A stretch of 44,834 nucleotides of DNA, taken from DASPKO01 sp035628055 (GTDB taxonomy: Bacteria; Planctomycetota; Phycisphaerae; Phycisphaerales; UBA1924). Both the position numbers and the translations under genes were made by a program. Where the stretch lies: positions 1 through 44,834 of the forward strand of contig DASPKO010000156.1 in NCBI GenBank assembly GCA_035628055.1, in the 5' to 3' direction. This document shows, piece after piece, positions 35,175 to 42,681 of the stretch. The notes beneath the pieces were generated by a model. It was not told where the DNA came from, did no database searches, and saw only the letters and a program-made list of their open reading frames with translations. How positions within the stretch are numbered: the first letter of the stretch is position 1; the number at the start of each line of letters is the position of its first letter.

Positions 35175-37466
35175 ATGCCCCCCCGCGTCCGCATAACCTC
35201 GCACCAGCGCCCGAACTCGCTTCGGCTGTCGCAGCGCGACCTGGACGCGATGCTCGCCGAGCTCGACGCGGGCCGCCCGGGGTCGAAGTCCACGAGCGTG
35301 CGCCGGTGCCGGCGCCGGCAGTTCCGCCAGCTCGCGCTGCCCATGGAGATCCTGCAGCCGGGCGGAACCTGGTCGCGGTTCGCGGTGGTGTCGCGGAACA
35401 TCTCCCGGTCGGGGATGGCCCTGCTGCACCGGGCGTACGTGCACGTCGGGGTGCGCTGCACCGTGGCCCTCCCGCTCACCGAGGGCCGGGTGCTCAACTG
35501 CCCCGCCCGCGTGGTGCGCTGCCAGCACATCCGGGGGATGGTGCACGAGATCGGGCTCTGCTTCGACGCGCCCATCGAGCTCCGCGAGGTCGCGGCGCTC
35601 GACCTGGGGTCGGACTGGATGGCCGCCGAGCGCGTCGAGCCGCGGGCGCTCTGCGGGACGATGCTGCTGATCGACCCCAACGCCGAGGACCGGTCGCACC
35701 TGCGCGAGCTGCTGGGCCGCACCAAGATCATCCTCACCGAGGCCGACGGCCCCGAGGCGGCGATGGGCCTGCTGGCGTCCCCGTTCGGGATCATCCTCAC
35801 CGAGTTCACCTTCCGGGGCAAGGGGGACGAGGACCTGGTGCGCGGCCTGCGCGCCTGCTGCCCGCAGACGCCCGTGATCGTGGTCACGCAGAACATCTCC
35901 GAGGTCACGCGCCGGCGGCTGGCGACCCTCTCCAGCGGCGTGCTGCTCAAGCCCCTGGACGAGGCGACGCTGCACCGCGCCCTGGCCGAGTTCCTCCTCC
36001 CGCTCCCGGGCGCGGGCGAGCCGCGCGACGTGCGCGGGCCCAAGAAGAAAGGCGGCGACGTGGCCAGCGACGACCAGCCGACCCTCGAGCAGCTCAACCT
36101 TTCCGGCAGCTTCGGGCGGGCCGCGGGCACGGCCCGTGCCGGGTTCCTGCCCGTCCCGCTCGAGCGCATCCCGCTCGCGGCGGTGCAGCGGCTGCCCCTG
36201 TACACCCGCGTGCGCGAGACCGCCAACGACGAGAGCGACTTCAGCCTCTACCGGGCCCCGGAGGTCCCCTTCACCGCGACGGACCGGGACCGCCTGCTGG
36301 CCTCGGGCGTGCGGTTCGTCTACCTTCGCATGGCCGACCAGCCCGTCCTCCGGGCCACCTCGCTCAGCGCGCTTCCCGAGATCGCGGCCGACCAGGCGAC
36401 CACCGCGGCCACGCGGGCCGCCATCGTCTATGACGCGAGCATCGAGCTGGTCAATGAGATCCTCGCGGACCAGAACTCCCCGGAGATGCCCGCCAAGCTC
36501 GCGAAGGTGAGCGCGGCCCTGAGCTACGTGGTGCTCAATGACCGCCGGGCCTTCGCCCACCTCTTCTCGGCCGCCCACCACGACTTCTACGCCGCCACGC
36601 ACATGGTCAACGTGGCCGCCGGCATGACCTGCCTGGCCTTCAACCTCGGGCACAACGACCCCGCCTTCCTGGCCGCGGTCTGCCAGGCCGGGCTCCTCCA
36701 CGACATCGGCAAGCAGCACATCCCCGAGCACGTGCTCAACAAGCGCGGGCGGCTGCACCCGGACGAGTGGGCGATCATCCGCGAGCATCCGACGCGCGGC
36801 TGCGAGCAACTGGCCCGCTTCCCGGGCTTGGACCCGCTCGTGACCACCGTCACGCGCCAGCATCACGAGCGGCTCGACGGCTCGGGCTACCCCGACGGGC
36901 TCAAGGGGCAGGAGATCCATCCCGTCAGCCGGATGTGCGGGCTCGTGGACTCCTTCGACGCCATGACCGCTTTCCGACCCTTCAAGACCCGGACGTTCAG
37001 CGTCGCCAAGGCGATGGAGATCCTCGAGGCCGAGACCCCGACGCGGTACGACTCGGAGACCTTCGACGCCTGGAAGAAGCTGGTCTCCACGGTCTCGGAG
37101 CTGGAGCTGGGGGCGGGCGAAGCGACCGCCTCCGGCGGCGCGGACCCCGGCAGCGAGGCGGACCGCCGGCAGCACGAGCGGCACCCGCTGCACGCGCCGG
37201 CGCGCGTCCATCCGGTCGTCGTCTCGGGCACGGGCTGGGTGGAACAGCCGGGCATGCAAGTGGTCATGCACAGCCTGTCGCGCTCGGGCATGGGGTTCCT
37301 GAGCCCGGCCCCGGTGCAGATCGGCGAGTTCGTGCGCGTGTACCTGGCCGGGGCGGGGGAGAAGGTCTTCGAGGGCCAGACCGTCCGCAATCGGGCCTAC
37401 CGGGACGGCTGGTTCGAGATCGGCATGGCCTTCGCGCCGCTGCCCACCATGAGCGCCGCGGCCTGA
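35175..37466 (+). CDS. Fused PilZ-pseudo-receiver-HD-GYP-PilZ protein (763 aa)
   Basis: This single protein is collinear with the two preceding genes joined together. Residues of about 35-135 are PilZ (RRQFR, NISRSG), and about 155-275 are a receiver-like domain with IDP for the acidic pair. Glu210 takes the place of the phospho-acceptor and Lys259 is kept. A short linker (KKKGGD) follows. From residue 296 the HD-GYP protein follows: HHDFYAATHMVNV at about 467, LLHDIGK at about 508, HHERLDGSGYPDGL at about 562. The C-terminal PilZ has RQHER and SLSRSG (again Ser first). The joint has an in-frame GTG at 36060 aligned to the start codon of the separate gene at 33692. Confidence 0.92.
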   Translation: MPPRVRITSHQRPNSLRLSQRDLDAMLAELDAGRPGSKSTSVRRCRRRQFRQLALPMEILQPGGTWSRFAVVSRNISRSGMALLHRAYVHVGVRCTVALPLTEGRVLNCPARVVRCQHIRGMVHEIGLCFDAPIELREVAALDLGSDWMAAERVEPRALCGTMLLIDPNAEDRSHLRELLGRTKIILTEADGPEAAMGLLASPFGIILTEFTFRGKGDEDLVRGLRACCPQTPVIVVTQNISEVTRRRLATLSSGVLLKPLDEATLHRALAEFLLPLPGAGEPRDVRGPKKKGGDVASDDQPTLEQLNLSGSFGRAAGTARAGFLPVPLERIPLAAVQRLPLYTRVRETANDESDFSLYRAPEVPFTATDRDRLLASGVRFVYLRMADQPVLRATSLSALPEIAADQATTAATRAAIVYDASIELVNEILADQNSPEMPAKLAKVSAALSYVVLNDRRAFAHLFSAAHHDFYAATHMVNVAAGMTCLAFNLGHNDPAFLAAVCQAGLLHDIGKQHIPEHVLNKRGRLHPDEWAIIREHPTRGCEQLARFPGLDPLVTTVTRQHHERLDGSGYPDGLKGQEIHPVSRMCGLVDSFDAMTAFRPFKTRTFSVAKAMEILEAETPTRYDSETFDAWKKLVSTVSELELGAGEATASGGADPGSEADRRQHERHPLHAPARVHPVVVSGTGWVEQPGMQVVMHSLSRSGMGFLSPAPVQIGEFVRVYLAGAGEKVFEGQTVRNRAYRDGWFEIGMAFAPLPTMSAAA
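36060..36062 (+). promoter_or_regulatory. In-frame GTG at the fusion joint, possible internal start
   Basis: This GTG begins VASDDQPTLEQLNLSGSFGRA, which aligns with the N-terminus of the free HD-GYP protein (MSTSDPVTSQQLHLSGGFGRA). AAAGG lies about 10 bases upstream. A shorter HD-GYP-PilZ product could be made from here. Confidence 0.35.
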
Positions 37467-37693
37467 GCACCGGCGCGGCGGCGGGCGGTGGCCGGTCGAG
37501 CCCGGCCCGTCTGCGCGTCAGCGCCGCGGTTTTTCCGTCGAGCCCGCCCGCGCGGTCCCGCTCATGCCCCGGCGCGCCCGGGAGCCTATCGCCCCCGGGC
37601 CCCGGCAACCGGGGCCTCGGCGGACCGGTACACGGGCTCGTCGACGCCGCATGTCACAGGGGCCACGCCCCACCGCCCCGGGAGACCGCCGCC

Positions 37694-38980
37694 ATGCCCT
37701 TCCGTGCACTTGCTGTCGCGATCGCCGCGCTGCCCCTGCTCGGTGAATCGGCCCGCGCGGTCCCACCGACCGACGCGCAGATCGAGCAGGCGGTGGCCAA
37801 GCACCGGGCCGTGCTGGACCGTGGCCCGGTCAAGCGCGAGGACCTGGTCGCCTCGGCGCACGCGGCCCTGGCCGGGCTCGATGTCCGCGAGATGACCGGC
37901 GTGCAGCTCGGCGTCCTGGCAAACCACTACAACATTCTCGAATACGCCGGCCAGTGGGAGGCGGCCAAGGAACGCCTGCGGAGCTTCCTGCCGGACCGGG
38001 GTGCCGACGGAGCCTCGGCGGCGGTGCGGCTGCTCGGTGAGCGGCTCCGGGCCGCCGGCGATGAGAAGTCCAAGCTCGCGCTCCTGCGGGACATCGTGAC
38101 GCACCCCGGGCTCGAGGAGGCCATCCGCCGCGGCGGGGCGACGCGCGTGCTCGGCATTTTGGGGGCCGAGAGCGGTACCCTGGCGGCCCAGCTCGGCCCC
38201 GAGCTGGAGAGTCTCGACCGGCTTCTGACGCCCGAGCTCGCACCCCTGCTGGCGCCGGACTACATCGCCTACTTCGAACTCCGCCAGCGGAGCGGGACCG
38301 ATGGGCCGCGGGAGGCCATCGAGCAGCTCCGCCAGAAGCTCGTGCGCCTGGCCCGTGAGGCGGCCGCCAGAGAGGGAGTCACGCACCGCGAGTTCATCGC
38401 GAGCGTCGCCGACTACCTCGACGGGCGGCACGTCAGGGGACAGTTGCTCGGGCACGCGGCCCCCGGCCTCACGGTGCTCTGGTCGAGCGACCCCGCGATC
38501 CGGTCCCTGGACGATCTTCGCGGGCGCGTGGTGGTGCTGGATTTCTGGGCGACCTGGTGCGGCCCGTGCGTCGCGACCTTCCCGCAGGTCCGCGAGCTCG
38601 AGGCGCGCTACCGGGACTACCCGGTCACGATCCTGGGCGTGAGCAGCCCGCAGGGGAGCGTGGTCGGGCTCGACGGGGGGGCCGTCAAGGCGGATTCGCC
38701 CGAGCACGAGTTCGGGCTGATGCGCCGCTACATCGAGGAGAAGCAGGTCACCTGGCCGCTCATCTTCACGCGTGAGCCGGTCACCAACCCGGACTACGGC
38801 GTGCGCGGGATCCCGCACGTCGTGATCATCGATCCCAAGGGCGTGGTCCGCCACCGCGGCCTGCACCCGGCCGAGCCCCTGGCCAAGAAGGCCGCGAAGA
38901 TCGATGCCCTGCTGACCGAGTTCGGGCTCGCGGCCCCCCCACCGCCCGCCCAGGAGCCGGCGCCCTCTCCGGACCGCTGA
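37694..38980 (+). CDS. Exported TlpA-like thioredoxin-fold protein (428 aa)
   Basis: A signal peptide (ending ESARA) is followed by an extended helical domain of about 220 residues with no recognised family. The thioredoxin-fold domain of the TlpA/ResA kind starts at about residue 265. It has VVVLDFWATWCGPC (CxxC Cys289/Cys292), LGVSSPQG and the cis-Pro loop GIPHVVIIDPKG. Such proteins reduce or exchange disulfides in the periplasm, often for cytochrome maturation. The C-terminus is Pro/Ala-rich. The ATG at 37694 gives a proper signal peptide. The gene stands alone between the c-di-GMP locus and the terminator at 39257. Confidence 0.9.
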   Translation: MPFRALAVAIAALPLLGESARAVPPTDAQIEQAVAKHRAVLDRGPVKREDLVASAHAALAGLDVREMTGVQLGVLANHYNILEYAGQWEAAKERLRSFLPDRGADGASAAVRLLGERLRAAGDEKSKLALLRDIVTHPGLEEAIRRGGATRVLGILGAESGTLAAQLGPELESLDRLLTPELAPLLAPDYIAYFELRQRSGTDGPREAIEQLRQKLVRLAREAAAREGVTHREFIASVADYLDGRHVRGQLLGHAAPGLTVLWSSDPAIRSLDDLRGRVVVLDFWATWCGPCVATFPQVRELEARYRDYPVTILGVSSPQGSVVGLDGGAVKADSPEHEFGLMRRYIEEKQVTWPLIFTREPVTNPDYGVRGIPHVVIIDPKGVVRHRGLHPAEPLAKKAAKIDALLTEFGLAAPPPPAQEPAPSPDR

Positions 38981-39256
38981 GAATCTCACGGCGAGGTCTT
39001 CCGCCGACGACGGCCCGGGGCTGCGCGCCCGCGCGGAGCGCCGCTGCTTATCGGCCTGCCCGTGGATCGAGGGCGTCACCGCCGGCCCCCCTTTCCGGCG
39101 CAAACGGCGCGGGCGGCGCGGGCTTCGCCCCGCTTCACCGCGCGGCTGGTGCGGGCCGGGAGGGAATTGCACGCTTCAGCATCGGGTGGGCGCAGTGGAC
39201 CGCGACTCACCGACGGGCAGGACGAGCCGACCCTCGGCCTGGCTGCCCCTGCCAAG
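38981..39256. other. Non-coding stretch between the TlpA-like gene and its terminator
   Basis: Together with the terminator this is the only gene-free stretch above 300 bases (38981-39315). A frame at 39062-39319 has an Arg/Ala-rich composition without a signal, domain or ribosome binding site, so it is not called. Apart from the hairpin at 39257, nothing recognisable was seen. Confidence 0.5.
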
Positions 39257-39297
39257 AACCCCAGGCCGGCTGCCTCCCCGACCTGGGGTTTTTCGTT
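39257..39297 (+). terminator. Intrinsic terminator downstream of the TlpA-like gene
   Basis: AACCCCAGG (39257-39265) pairs with CCTGGGGTT (39282-39290), with TTTCGTT after it, so five T follow the GC part of the stem. It may also slow transcription from the convergent ATPase gene, whose stop is 26 bases away. Confidence 0.75.
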
Positions 39298-39315
39298 GGG
39301 TACAACCGCCTCGCG

Positions 39316-41397
39316 TTAGGACGCGGCGGCAGCGGGAGCCATCACCATCGAGCCGGCGCGCCGCTGGCGCAGGGTCTCGGCGGATCGCGCCGGTTCGGCC
39401 TCGGCCTGCCCCTCGCCGAAGCGGAAGAGGCGGAACGAGTTGCCGATCACGAATACGTCACCGACGAAGTGGTAGAGAGCCGCCAGGGGGACGGCCAGGT
39501 TGCCCGTCGCCGCCAAGGCCAGCCCGATGAGCGCGATCACGATAGAGGCGGCGATGTTCTGGGCGACGATGTTCCGTGTCCGCCGCGCCAGTTCGATGAG
39601 GAACGGCACGCGTGAGAGGTCGTCGTTCATCAGGGCCACGCCGGCCGAGTTGGCCGCGATGTCCGACCCGCCCAGGCCCATCGCCACGCCCACGTCGGCG
39701 GCGGCGAGGGAGGGCCCGTCGTTGATCCCGTCGCCCACCATCAGCACGCGCCGCCCCGAGCGCGTGAGCTGCTCGATGAGCGCGTGCTTCTCCTCGGGCA
39801 GGCACTCGGCCTCGACGGCGTCGACGCCCACGGCCCGCCCCACCCGCTCCGCCACCGAGAGCCGGTCGCCCGTGAAGATCGCCAGCCAGCGCACCCCCAG
39901 CTCGCGGAGGCGGTCCATCACCGCCTTGGTGTTCGGGCGCAGCTTGTCCTCCAGGCCCACGGCCCCGAGGTAGCGCGCCTGCCCGCCGCCCGTCACCCGG
40001 GCCACGTGCACGCTGGTGATCCCCTCCAGCCGCGCCTCGGCGGCCGCCAGGTCGTCCGCGACCGCGGGGAGCGTCTCGCGCAGCCACGAGGCCCGGCCCA
40101 CGCGGAGCTCGCCCATGGAGGTGCGTGCCGCGATCCCGCGGCCGTGGAACTCCTCGTAGTCGGCGGTGCCGTCGGGCTTGATCCGTGCCGCCTCGGCGGT
40201 CGCCAGGATCGAGCGCGCCAGCGGGTGGTTGGAGTGCTGCTCGCCGTTGGCGGCGGCCTGGAGCAGCTCGGCCCCCTCGACGCCCGGCGCCGGCACCAGG
40301 CGCGAGACCGTGAACCGCCCCGTGGTGATCGTGCCGGTCTTGTCGAGCACGACCGTGTCGATGGAGCCCGCGGCCTCGAGGTACGAGGTCTGCTTGATGA
40401 GAATGCCCAGGCGGGCCGCCGAGGCGAACGCCGCGACCATCGCGCTCGGGCTGGCCAGAAGGAGGGCCGACGGGCAGGTGACCACCAGCACGGTGATGGC
40501 GGTCTCCACGTCCTTGGTGAGGAACCAGACGATGAAGGCGACCGAGAGGGCCACGGGCACGAAGAACCGCGCCACCTGCTCGATCAGGAGCTGCCGCGGG
40601 GTCCGGCTCTGCTCCGCGGCGCGGATCAACTGGCTGACCTTGCCGATGGTCGTGTCCTGCCCGACCTGGGTGGCGCGCACGTCGATCGCCCCCGACAGGT
40701 TGGTCGTGCCCGCGTACACCGGCTCCCCGGGCTGGACCTCGTGGGGGACGGCCTCGCCGGTCAGCGACGCCTGGTTGAGCGTGGAACGCCCCGAGACCAC
40801 CACGCCGTCCACCGGCAGGTTCTCGCCGGGACGGACGCGCACCACCTGCCCGACCCTCACCTCGGCGATGTGGACCTCGCGCTCGAGGCCCGCGTCGATC
40901 ACGCGCGCCGTGTCGGGGGTGAGACCCACGAGCTGCTCGATGGCCCGCTGGGCGCCGAAAGCGGTGCGCCGCACCACCTGGTCGGCGATGAGCAGGATGA
41001 AGGCCAGGAAGCCCGCGGTCTCGAACTGCTGGGTCGCGATCGCCGCCAGGATCGCGATCGCCGCCAGGGAAGAGGACGAGACCCGCTTGTCCCGCACCTC
41101 GGTGTAGGCGGCGATGAAGAGCGGGGTCGAGAGCATCAGGGCGCCGATCAGGGCCGGGATGCCCGCCACCTCGGCGGGAATGGTCTCGCCGAAGAACCGC
41201 TTGGCGATGGTCGTGGAGAGGACGAGGATGCCCCCGACCAGGTAGACGAGCATGTAGCGCTCGATCTCGACTTCGTGGTGGGAGCAGCAGGCCATGGGCT
41301 CGCCGGCGGCGGCCCGCTCGCCGTGCACGTCGGGGGAAACCACGTCGTGCCGGTGGCTGTGCCCGTGCGCTGGCTGCGGGCCGGGAGAGGTCTGCAT
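39316..41397 (-). CDS. Heavy-metal P-type (P1B) ATPase with CPS membrane motif (693 aa)
   Basis: An export pump for a metal ion. The N-terminus has a His-rich segment (HGHSHRHD and CCSHH) and no classic CxxC heavy-metal domain. Seen: TGEAVPHEV (actuator), the membrane motif TCPSALLL with CPS at residues 308-310 where copper and zinc pumps have CPC, phosphorylation motif DKTGT at 352, HSNHPLA (nucleotide domain) and GDGINDGPSLAAADVGVAMG. The CPS motif makes the ion uncertain; zinc/cadmium, copper or cobalt are all possible. The length is normal for the family. It is divergent from gpsA with a 198-base gap. Confidence 0.93.
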   Translation of the reverse strand: MQTSPGPQPAHGHSHRHDVVSPDVHGERAAAGEPMACCSHHEVEIERYMLVYLVGGILVLSTTIAKRFFGETIPAEVAGIPALIGALMLSTPLFIAAYTEVRDKRVSSSSLAAIAILAAIATQQFETAGFLAFILLIADQVVRRTAFGAQRAIEQLVGLTPDTARVIDAGLEREVHIAEVRVGQVVRVRPGENLPVDGVVVSGRSTLNQASLTGEAVPHEVQPGEPVYAGTTNLSGAIDVRATQVGQDTTIGKVSQLIRAAEQSRTPRQLLIEQVARFFVPVALSVAFIVWFLTKDVETAITVLVVTCPSALLLASPSAMVAAFASAARLGILIKQTSYLEAAGSIDTVVLDKTGTITTGRFTVSRLVPAPGVEGAELLQAAANGEQHSNHPLARSILATAEAARIKPDGTADYEEFHGRGIAARTSMGELRVGRASWLRETLPAVADDLAAAEARLEGITSVHVARVTGGGQARYLGAVGLEDKLRPNTKAVMDRLRELGVRWLAIFTGDRLSVAERVGRAVGVDAVEAECLPEEKHALIEQLTRSGRRVLMVGDGINDGPSLAAADVGVAMGLGGSDIAANSAGVALMNDDLSRVPFLIELARRTRNIVAQNIAASIVIALIGLALAATGNLAVPLAALYHFVGDVFVIGNSFRLFRFGEGQAEAEPARSAETLRQRRAGSMVMAPAAAAS

Positions 41398-41595
41398 CGG
41401 GGCTGGCTCCGTGATGGGTCCCGGGCGCGGCGCGCCGGCCCGAGCGGGCCGGCGTTCTCGCCTCCCGGGCGCGACCCGGCCGGGACGCCGGGCCGTGGCT
41501 CCAGGGGGGCGATATGGTAGCCGTGAGGGCCCGGCGGCCGTCGCAAGCGTTACGCGGACGGGCTCGGCGCGGTTCAGACCGTGGAGGCACGCGAC

Positions 41596-42681
41596 ATGGC
41601 GTCGGGCAAGCCAGCGCGGTCGGGACGGGCAGGGCCGGGGAGCGCGACCGGGCCGAAAGTCGCCATCCTCGGGCTGGGGCAGATGGGCCTGGTCTGCGCC
41701 GCGGCGTTGGCCGGGGGGGAGCGCCCCGCGGACCAGGGGCCGCTCCCCGGGGTCGTGATGTGGGGTCACAGCCGGGACGAGGCGGACCTGCTCGGCCAGA
41801 CCCGTGCCAGCCCGCGCCTGCCAGGGTTCGTCCTGCCCGACACCGTCCGCGTCGCGATGACCGACGCCGAAGCGCTCGGGGGCGCCGGGCTCATCGTGTC
41901 GGCCGTGCCCGTCCAGTTCATGCGCTCGGTGTGGGAGCGCCTGGCGGGGCTGGTGCCCGGGGACGCGGCGGTGGTGTCGGTCTCCAAGGGGATCGAGAAC
42001 GGCACGCTGCTGCGCCCGACCGAGATCGTGCGGGACGTGCTGGGCGCCGGCCGGGCGCTGGCCCCGGTGGGCGTGCTCTCGGGCCCGACGATCGCGGCCG
42101 AGCTGGCACGCTACCGCCCCGCCACCATGCTGGCCGCGAGCGCCGACGCGGGCCTGTCCGCGCGGCTCCAGGCCCTCTTCACCACGAGCTGGCTGCGGAT
42201 CTATACCCACGACGACGTGCCGGGGGTTGAGCTGGCGGGCGCCACCAAGAACGTGATCGCCATCGCGGCGGGCATCATCGACGGGCTGGGGGCGGGCTAC
42301 AACGCCAAGTCGGCCCTGCTGGCGCGCGGGCTGGCCGAGATCGTGCGCCTGGGCACGGCCATGGGGGCGAGCCCCGAGACCTTCTTCGGCATCGCCGGCG
42401 TGGGCGACCTGGCGACGAGCTGCTTCTCCCCCGAGGGGCGCAACCGGTCGTGCGGGGAGGCGCTGGGGCGCGGCGAGCCCCTGGCGGAGTACCTCAACCG
42501 GACCCGCTCGGTGGTCGAGGGCGTGGCCACGACCCGGAGCGTGATCGACCTGGCGCGCCGACACGGGGTGGACATGCCCATCGTCGAGGCGGTGCACGCG
42601 GTGCTCTTCGAGGGCCTCGACCCGATCGACGGGATCGCCCGGCTGATGAGCCGCAGGCCCACCGCGGAACGGATCGGCTAG
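41596..42681 (+). CDS. gpsA: NAD(P)-dependent glycerol-3-phosphate dehydrogenase (361 aa)
   Basis: It reduces dihydroxyacetone phosphate to sn-glycerol 3-phosphate for phospholipid synthesis. The dinucleotide site is AILGLGQMGLV (most GpsA have GxGxWG). VSKGIENGTL, LSGPTIAAELA and the catalytic-Lys segment ELAGATKNVIAIAAGI are present. GIAGVGDLATSCFSPEGRNR and the C-terminal VEGVATTRSV are standard. GGAGG lies ahead of the ATG at 41596; an upstream GTG at 41581 is possible. The TAG stop lies in a CTAG shared with the convergent cstA stop. Confidence 0.94.
   Translation: MASGKPARSGRAGPGSATGPKVAILGLGQMGLVCAAALAGGERPADQGPLPGVVMWGHSRDEADLLGQTRASPRLPGFVLPDTVRVAMTDAEALGGAGLIVSAVPVQFMRSVWERLAGLVPGDAAVVSVSKGIENGTLLRPTEIVRDVLGAGRALAPVGVLSGPTIAAELARYRPATMLAASADAGLSARLQALFTTSWLRIYTHDDVPGVELAGATKNVIAIAAGIIDGLGAGYNAKSALLARGLAEIVRLGTAMGASPETFFGIAGVGDLATSCFSPEGRNRSCGEALGRGEPLAEYLNRTRSVVEGVATTRSVIDLARRHGVDMPIVEAVHAVLFEGLDPIDGIARLMSRRPTAERIG

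Noticed and set aside
39062..39319. A plus-strand frame of 85 codons after the TlpA-like gene
   Set aside because: Arg/Ala-rich, no ribosome binding site, and it crosses the terminator hairpin.
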